This document shows, in pieces, positions 59,936-64,000 of a stretch of DNA of 64,000 nt (position 1 is the first letter of the stretch; each line of letters begins with the position of its first letter). The notes beneath the pieces were generated by a model. That model saw only the letters and a program-made list of their open reading frames with translations. It made no database searches and was not told the origin of the DNA. Location: NCBI GenBank assembly GCA_002428995.1, contig DIYJ01000011.1, forward strand, positions 557,967-621,966, written 5' to 3'. Origin of the DNA: Flavobacteriales bacterium UBA6057. GTDB lineage: Bacteria; Bacteroidota; Bacteroidia; Flavobacteriales_G; Salibacteraceae. Position numbers and translations under genes: made by a program.

Positions 59936-60042
59936 CACCCTTCGAGACGACCCTTCGCAGGGTCTCCTCAGGATGACTCCCGCCTGGAAAGGAGATCTGT
60001 CATCCTGAGGAATGCCGCTGGGCGGCATGTCTCGAAGGGTGA
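59936..60042. repeat. Cruciform element, copy 3
   Basis: Same layout as copies 1 and 2, stems unchanged; one apical-loop variation. The flanking sequence diverges immediately after the outer stem (GACCCCACCA), marking the right edge of the array. Confidence 0.93.
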
Positions 60043-60075
60043 CCCCACCAATCACACACTTCCCAAACACCCCAA

Positions 60076-60112
60076 ACAAAAAAGCCGCCTCCCCATTCAT
60101 GGGAAGGCGGCT
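60076..60112 (-). terminator. Intrinsic terminator for the vWA gene
   Basis: AGCCGCCT (60083-60090) pairs with AGGCGGCT (60105-60112) and, with an inner CCCAT/ATGGG, forms a long stem. Read on the minus strand it runs into seven Ts. It lies 27 bp past the vWA stop and 33 bp from the repeat array. Confidence 0.88.
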
Positions 60113-60139
60113 CGGGTTCGCAGGGTTAGCGAGGGTTGA

Positions 60140-60769
60140 CTAGAATACGTGGTCTCCGATGAAGTCGAAGATGGTTGTGGTTACGCCCGCTTGCTGAACA
60201 TTGGACTTCACATATTGACCTCCGGTTACACCGTTGGTGTAGTTGGTGATGGCCGTAGCTTGTCCGGTTGAATCCAGATCGTTGGATGGAGCCATGCTGA
60301 AAGCACACACGTAGATGTTGTGATCTCCGAGATCATATTCAGCGGCCTTGAGGGTAACACCGTTTGATGGATCGTGGCCGGGCTCATCGCCAAACCAGGC
60401 AAGGATGCGTGTAGCACCGATTCTCCATCCTGAATTTGCAGTGGTAGAGAGTTGTTGCAATGCATACAACTGTCCTTCGGGTGTGTCACCACCACCGGAT
60501 GGAGTCAGGCTGTTAACTGCGTTTTGAATGGTCGTGTGATCCGTAGTGATCTTGGTGAGTACCTTGAATGGATCTGGATCAGTTACATCCTTGTAATAAG
60601 CGATGCCTACACCAACGTCCCACTTGGTCTGTGTTTGGAATGCCTTGTAAGCATTCAGGAAGTTTGCTTTAACGTTCTCCATTGCGGTGTACATGCTGCC
60701 TGTGCTGTCAGCGAGAAACATGACATCTACTTTGTGTGCAGCGGAGCTGAGGTTGAATTTTAAACTCAT
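60140..60769 (-). CDS. von Willebrand factor A domain protein
   Basis: 209 aa from ATG 60769 (MSLKFNLSSAAHKVDVMFLADSTGSM). It is essentially one vWA domain: a MIDAS-like DSTGS at the first strand, SGGGDTPEGQLYAL supplying the Thr/Asp of the metal site, and WFGDEPGHDP. No signal peptide or membrane helix is seen, so it is probably cytosolic, unlike most vWA proteins of this phylum. No MoxR ATPase or other usual partner is adjacent. The frame stays open to 60904 but the extra 45 codons look untranslated. Confidence 0.85.
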   Translation of the reverse strand: MSLKFNLSSAAHKVDVMFLADSTGSMYTAMENVKANFLNAYKAFQTQTKWDVGVGIAYYKDVTDPDPFKVLTKITTDHTTIQNAVNSLTPSGGGDTPEGQLYALQQLSTTANSGWRIGATRILAWFGDEPGHDPSNGVTLKAAEYDLGDHNIYVCAFSMAPSNDLDSTGQATAITNYTNGVTGGQYVKSNVQQAGVTTTIFDFIGDHVF

Positions 60770-61080
60770 GGTTGAAAAATTGAAGTATTGGTTCCTACTC
60801 GTAAGGCTTTTCAGAAACCGCCCCTCGTTTTTACCTGTTGAGGTCAGGTCGTTTTTTAAGTGGTTGCCGCTCCACCGGATGTCTAGCGCTTTTGACAGGG
60901 ACAAATGTGTCTAGGGTAGAGCCGTTGGGAAAGAGCTGAATGGTGGAGTTTGCTAAACAGGTAAAAAGCACTGTTTTGCTTTTGATCGGGTAGATAATTA
61001 CCTGAACAGACACCCACATGTGCCTCACTAGATAGAGTTCACCTTAGTATTGTGCATCTAATCATTAATCATCTCCCAGC
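60770..61080. other. Divergent intergenic region with a 12-bp inverted repeat
   Basis: 311 bp between the vWA gene and the operon at 61081. TTTTTACCTGTT (60828-60839) occurs inverted as AACAGGTAAAAA (60956-60967), and a partial copy TTACCTG lies near 60998. This could be a pair of binding sites for a regulator acting on both genes. Only a one-mismatch -7 motif (TAGTATTG) is found before 61081. Confidence 0.45.
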
Positions 61081-61722
61081 ATGAAAACGACCATTATTTC
61101 CGCCACCATTGCAGCCGTTGTAGCGTTCGCAGGTGGATACCTGCTCGCTTCCGAGAATTCTGATTCAGCACCCGCGCACATGGAAGAGTCCTCTGCACCT
61201 GCCGCACATCTCGCTGCTTCAAACCCTATGACTCCTTCAGAACCTACCCCTTCTGATAGCATGGAAGTTCCTTTATCCAGCGTGAAGGACAAGATCATTG
61301 CATATGCAGAAACCTGGAACAAGATTGATACTTCACACAATATGATTCCGATTGATGATCGAATCTCAGAATGTGGTGCCATAGATCCAATCTATAAGTA
61401 CACACCTACAATTGCATTCCAGATTGAATATGGAGACATTCAGCAGGCGTTTGGCATTGAGGCACGTGCTGCACACAGCTACGGCCGCATCCGTGCCTAC
61501 CTCGGATTGGACGGAGCACGCATGCACCTTTACATGACTCCCATTGATTCCGATGGAAAAGATCACTTCCTGGGAGGCGCTGAACCCTATTTGCTGGATC
61601 TCACCTGTCCTTGCCCGAATACCTGTGATCCAAGCAGTGTGCTGTATACGACCTTCATGGATGCATTAGATTCCAAAAGAAGTCCTTCCCACCCGCATGA
61701 AGCTTCTCCCAAGGGTGCTTAA
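61081..61722 (+). CDS. Membrane-anchored Cys/His-containing protein, unknown
   Basis: 213 aa. N-terminal hydrophobic segment (residues 4-24) that may be an uncleaved anchor, an Ala/Ser/Pro/Glu-rich linker to about residue 60, then a globular domain (about 65-205) containing MHLYMTP and a Cys cluster CPCPNTCDP, and a His-containing tail (SHPHEAS). No family recognised. First of four plus-strand genes ending at 63893; the gap to the next is zero, so it is likely co-translated with a membrane protein and a two-component system. Confidence 0.65.
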   Translation: MKTTIISATIAAVVAFAGGYLLASENSDSAPAHMEESSAPAAHLAASNPMTPSEPTPSDSMEVPLSSVKDKIIAYAETWNKIDTSHNMIPIDDRISECGAIDPIYKYTPTIAFQIEYGDIQQAFGIEARAAHSYGRIRAYLGLDGARMHLYMTPIDSDGKDHFLGGAEPYLLDLTCPCPNTCDPSSVLYTTFMDALDSKRSPSHPHEASPKGA

Positions 61723-62388
61723 ATGGACACGAACTACATCATCATTTTACTGAGCTACCTTCCGGTGCTGATTGTGGGAGTTTACTCTCTGAAGCTTTTT
61801 CGATCAGCACCGGAACTCAGGGTGTTTGCCTGGCTGCCTGTAGTTGCAGCTGTGAACAACACGATCATGCAAGTGCTCTGGCTGTTCGGGCTCAGTAATT
61901 TGTTGTTGGTCCACATCTATGTTCCCGTGAGCACCGTATTGATTCTCTGGTTTTACAAACAGCTTTGGAAGCCCATGTTGCCGGGATGGATTTTCCCAGC
62001 CACGCTCATCGCTTTCTGCTTGTATTCAGTGTGGAATTCTGTCTTCTATCAAGGGCTGGATGTGTTCAATTCTCATGCATTGACCGCTCAGGCCATTCTG
62101 GTGGTAGTGTTGTCCCTTTCTACCTACGGGTTGCTCATGAATGACAGCATTCGCGAAGAAAAAACCGAAGTGACCCGCAGCCTCAACTGGATCAATTCCG
62201 GTCTTTTTATCTACTATGTTTCAGCCCTGATTCTGTTCTATTTCGGTGAGCTCATCATGCATGCACTTCCCGCAGAGCTCAGCCAGCGAACGTGGCTCTT
62301 GCACTCACTGTTTAGCACGGTGATGTACGTTTGCTTTTTCCTCGGTATATGGAAACGCCCGAAGCCATCAACTTCATCAACGCTCTGA
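61723..62388 (+). CDS. Polytopic membrane protein, probable sensor partner
   Basis: 221 aa with about seven predicted membrane helices and short loops, and no recognisable enzyme motif. Its ATG follows the preceding stop directly and its last 40 bp overlap the start of the histidine kinase gene. Proteins of this build encoded with NarL-type kinases are plausible stimulus-sensing or transport subunits; that is inference from position only. Confidence 0.72.
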   Translation: MDTNYIIILLSYLPVLIVGVYSLKLFRSAPELRVFAWLPVVAAVNNTIMQVLWLFGLSNLLLVHIYVPVSTVLILWFYKQLWKPMLPGWIFPATLIAFCLYSVWNSVFYQGLDVFNSHALTAQAILVVVLSLSTYGLLMNDSIREEKTEVTRSLNWINSGLFIYYVSALILFYFGELIMHALPAELSQRTWLLHSLFSTVMYVCFFLGIWKRPKPSTSSTL

Positions 62389-63149
62389 TTCCCTTTGGGA
62401 TCATTGTGTTTGTCATTGCCATGGGCGTGGTGCTGCTCAATCAGCAGTTTCGCAAGAGCCTCTACCGGCAGCAACTCGAGCAACAGGAGCTCAAACATGC
62501 CCATCAGAAAGACTTGCTCAAAACCGCCATCGAGGTTCAGGACAACGAACGGAAGCGAATCGCACAAGATATTCATGACGAATTGGGAGCAGCACTCAGC
62601 ATGGGACGGATGCAATTGGTGCAGTTGGAAAAACAGCCCGAACTGCTTGATAGGCGCCTTCCTTTTATCCGCGAGTTGATGGAAAATGCCCTGAGCTCAA
62701 CGCGCAGGATCAGCCACGAACTCATGCCGCTTCACTTCGAAGAAAAGGGATTGAACGAGGCACTTCAAAAGTTGTTGGAGCAGGCGGAGGCAGCGGGTGG
62801 TGTGTCATCAACCCTCGAGGTTCCTGATCCGATGCCCTCCCTGTCGGCTCAGCAAAACCTTTGGTTATACCGGGTGGCGGCAGAATTGCTGAACAACTCG
62901 CTGAAGCATGCCAAAGCTTCCCATGTTTCCATTCAATTGCACAACGACACTCCAAACCTCACCTTCCGCTACGAGGATGACGGTCAGGGACTTCCCGAGC
63001 AACCCAGCGGAACCTCTGAAACCCTTGGGCAGGGAGGTATAGGCCTGAAAGGGTTGGAAGGACGGGTGAGCGCCATGGACGGGAAACTCGAATACGGAAA
63101 CCGCGCCCTCGGTGGATTTTATGCCATCATCCGGGTGCCACTCGTTTGA
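62349..63149 (+). CDS. NarL-type sensor histidine kinase (HisKA_3)
   Basis: 266 aa from ATG 62349 (METPEAINFINAL). One membrane helix (residues 9-29), a coiled-coil linker, the HisKA_3 motif ERKRIAQDIHDELGAAL with His76, and a HATPase domain (AAELLNNSLKHAKA, YEDDGQGL, GIGLKGLEGRV). It lacks its own sensory domain, so the signal probably comes from the membrane protein whose gene it overlaps by 40 bp. Pairs with the LuxR-type regulator 69 bp downstream. Confidence 0.94.
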   Translation: METPEAINFINALIPFGIIVFVIAMGVVLLNQQFRKSLYRQQLEQQELKHAHQKDLLKTAIEVQDNERKRIAQDIHDELGAALSMGRMQLVQLEKQPELLDRRLPFIRELMENALSSTRRISHELMPLHFEEKGLNEALQKLLEQAEAAGGVSSTLEVPDPMPSLSAQQNLWLYRVAAELLNNSLKHAKASHVSIQLHNDTPNLTFRYEDDGQGLPEQPSGTSETLGQGGIGLKGLEGRVSAMDGKLEYGNRALGGFYAIIRVPLV

Positions 63150-63218
63150 ACAGCTGTCACTTTGTGGTTCAGGCGTTAGTCTGTTTCTTTGATCCCGCAG
63201 CAGTTAATCAACCGACCC

Positions 63219-63893
63219 ATGACAACCGATCATATTTCCATTGGCCTGGTAGAAGACCAGGACCTTTTCCGCAAGGGGATCAAAGCTATTCTTGAGCAGT
63301 GGCCGCGTTTCCAGGTGGTGTTTGAGGCGGCTGACGGGTTCAGTGTGGAGGAGCGTTTGGCTGCCGCTGAAACGGTACCAGATGTGATGTTCCTCGACTT
63401 GTCGCTTCCACCCCACGGAGGTGAGCCGTTTAATGGTGACCGCGTCCTGGAAATGATACGCGAGCGCTATCCCGATGTGAAGTGCATCATGTTGTCCGTG
63501 CACAACGATCCCTACATCATTGCCCAACTCATTGAGCAGGGCGCCAATGGCTATTTGCTCAAGGACTGCGATCCACAGGACTTGCACGATGCGATTGTAT
63601 CGGTGTATGAAACCGGTTCCTACATCAATGCCTTTACCCTGGATGCCTTGCGCAAAAAGATGACAGGCAAGGTGCGAAAGCCCAAAGAGTTTGAATCGCT
63701 GTCGGGCAGAGAGGTGGAAGTCTTAAAGCTTATTTGCCAGCAGAAAACCGCCCGCGAAATCGCAGAGGAACTCTTCATTAGCGAGAAGACGGTGAACGGG
63801 CACCGCAACAATCTGCTTCAGAAAACAGGATCGAAAAACGTCACCGGTTTAGTGATGTATGCCGTAAAGCATCGGCTCGTAGAGCTCATTTAG
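63219..63893 (+). CDS. NarL/LuxR family response regulator
   Basis: 224 aa from ATG 63219 (MTTDHISIGLVEDQDLF). Receiver with acidic pocket, phospho-Asp60 in MFLDLSLPP and Lys in GYLLKD, then a LuxR HTH (LSGREVEVLKLICQQKTAREIAEEL, then SEKTVNGHRNNLLQKTGS). Transcriptional output of the operon encoded here. The receiver loop after Asp60 (PPHGGEPFNGD) is longer than usual. Followed by a bidirectional terminator. Confidence 0.94.
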   Translation: MTTDHISIGLVEDQDLFRKGIKAILEQWPRFQVVFEAADGFSVEERLAAAETVPDVMFLDLSLPPHGGEPFNGDRVLEMIRERYPDVKCIMLSVHNDPYIIAQLIEQGANGYLLKDCDPQDLHDAIVSVYETGSYINAFTLDALRKKMTGKVRKPKEFESLSGREVEVLKLICQQKTAREIAEELFISEKTVNGHRNNLLQKTGSKNVTGLVMYAVKHRLVELI

Positions 63894-63915
63894 CCAGTAT
63901 TCTTTCTTTGAAAAA

Positions 63916-63943
63916 GGAAAAGCCGCTCAGTGGCGGCTTTTCC
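63916..63943. terminator. Bidirectional intrinsic terminator
   Basis: GGAAAAGCCGC/GGCGGCTTTTCC-type stem (63916-63926 with 63933-63943) with A- and T-rich flanks, placed between the regulator gene and the minus-strand gene entering from the right. Confidence 0.85.
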
Positions 63944-63955
63944 TTTTGTACGGTT

Positions 63956-64000
63956 CTAACGGATTAGAACAAATTCACAACGAAAGAGTCCATGCGGCTC
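63956..64000 (-). CDS. 3' end of a minus-strand gene running off the window (tentative)
   Basis: Two minus-strand frames are open to the window edge with stops at 63956-63958 and 63964-63966; the first ends ...CEFVLIR, the second ...SFVVNLF. Either could be the tail of an exported protein. The bidirectional terminator just before supports a gene ending here, but 45 bases are too few to identify it. Confidence 0.3.
   Translation of the reverse strand, partial: EPHGLFRCEFVLIR

Larger units (their letters stand above)
59447..60042. repeat. Tandem array of three repeats, 230- and 241-bp period
   Basis: Two full units plus the leading part of a third. Each unit opens with GTTCGGAAGCAACGT, then a 107-bp cruciform element, then a roughly 100-bp spacer containing TCTCAAATGCTA.AATGGAG and GAGTGCACTCCAATTCAAGG; the third copy ends after its cruciform. 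The second spacer has an 11-bp insertion, explaining the two periods. Frames crossing the array on both strands are repeats of each other and not genes. Confidence 0.93.

Noticed and set aside
59447..60042. CRISPR array
   Set aside because: The repeat units are 230-241 bp with internal dyads, spacers are themselves repeated, and no cas gene is present.
59398..60139. Open frames across the repeat array on both strands
   Set aside because: They share words with each other only because the array is repeated; none has a ribosome-binding context or protein-like composition.
60905..61080. Attachment or integration site near the vWA gene
   Set aside because: No integrase, no tRNA and no duplicated target could be found.

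Overview
The window is chromosomal DNA from a member of the Bacteroidota, most likely a marine or halotolerant Flavobacteriales bacterium. Evidence: type IX secretion parts (PorQ, a T9SS plug-domain protein, a cargo with a C-terminal sorting domain), a GldI-like peptidyl-prolyl isomerase, an S46 dipeptidyl peptidase, a full Na+-NQR operon, LytS/LytTR propeller sensors, many Bacteroidota-type lipoproteins, and the Bacteroidota promoter motif TAnnTTTG close to many start codons. I cannot name a genus. No rRNA, tRNA, CRISPR array, transposase or prophage was seen.

Layout. 0-7 kb: the 3' end of lon, a hybrid PAS histidine kinase whose N-terminus looks frameshifted, porQ-cmk, ispH and a DUF1883 gene. 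7-10.5 kb: small lipoproteins and Cys-rich exported proteins of unknown function. 10.5-15.6 kb: one very large TPR/coiled-coil protein with nine near-identical 69-residue repeats. 16-25.8 kb: an orphan propeller sensor kinase, a beta-barrel protein, lipoate-protein ligase, then nrnA-gldI-FKBP-FKBP and the T9SS plug protein. 25.9-33.1 kb: nqrABCDEF followed by apbE, which supplies the covalent FMN of NqrB and NqrC. 33-40 kb: a GIN-domain lipoprotein, a PagL-like lipid A deacylase, mazG, and a ZIP transporter/methyltransferase/DPP7-like peptidase operon. 39.8-40.9 kb: a SiaB-SiaC partner-switch pair. 40.9-46 kb: undecaprenyl-phosphate sugar transferase, a lipoprotein and a Gfo/Idh/MocA oxidoreductase (surface glycan), then pcm, a beta-barrel protein and a lipoprotein. 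46.5-55.8 kb: smpB, a T9SS cargo protein, GNAT, methyltransferase, a LytTR/LytS pair and DUF2652. 56-60.8 kb: a TIGR03032 gene with tandem paralogous lipoproteins, GIY-YIG, a DUF4442 hotdog protein, three tandem 107-bp cruciform repeats and a vWA protein. 61-64 kb: a four-gene operon encoding an anchored Cys/His-rich protein, a polytopic membrane protein, a NarL-type kinase and its regulator.

Most of the window is ordinary housekeeping and envelope biology. The parts most worth a second look are the 9 x 207-bp repeat gene, the symmetric cruciform repeats at 59.5-60.0 kb, a terminator-like hairpin inside the signal-peptide codons of apbE, two intrinsic terminators with no gene upstream of them (candidate small RNAs), two genes whose conserved N-termini run past any usable start codon, and the uncharacterised sensory operon at 61-64 kb. 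Several starts (lplA, siaB, nrnA, the PagL-like gene) were chosen using promoter position and family N-termini rather than the longest open frame.
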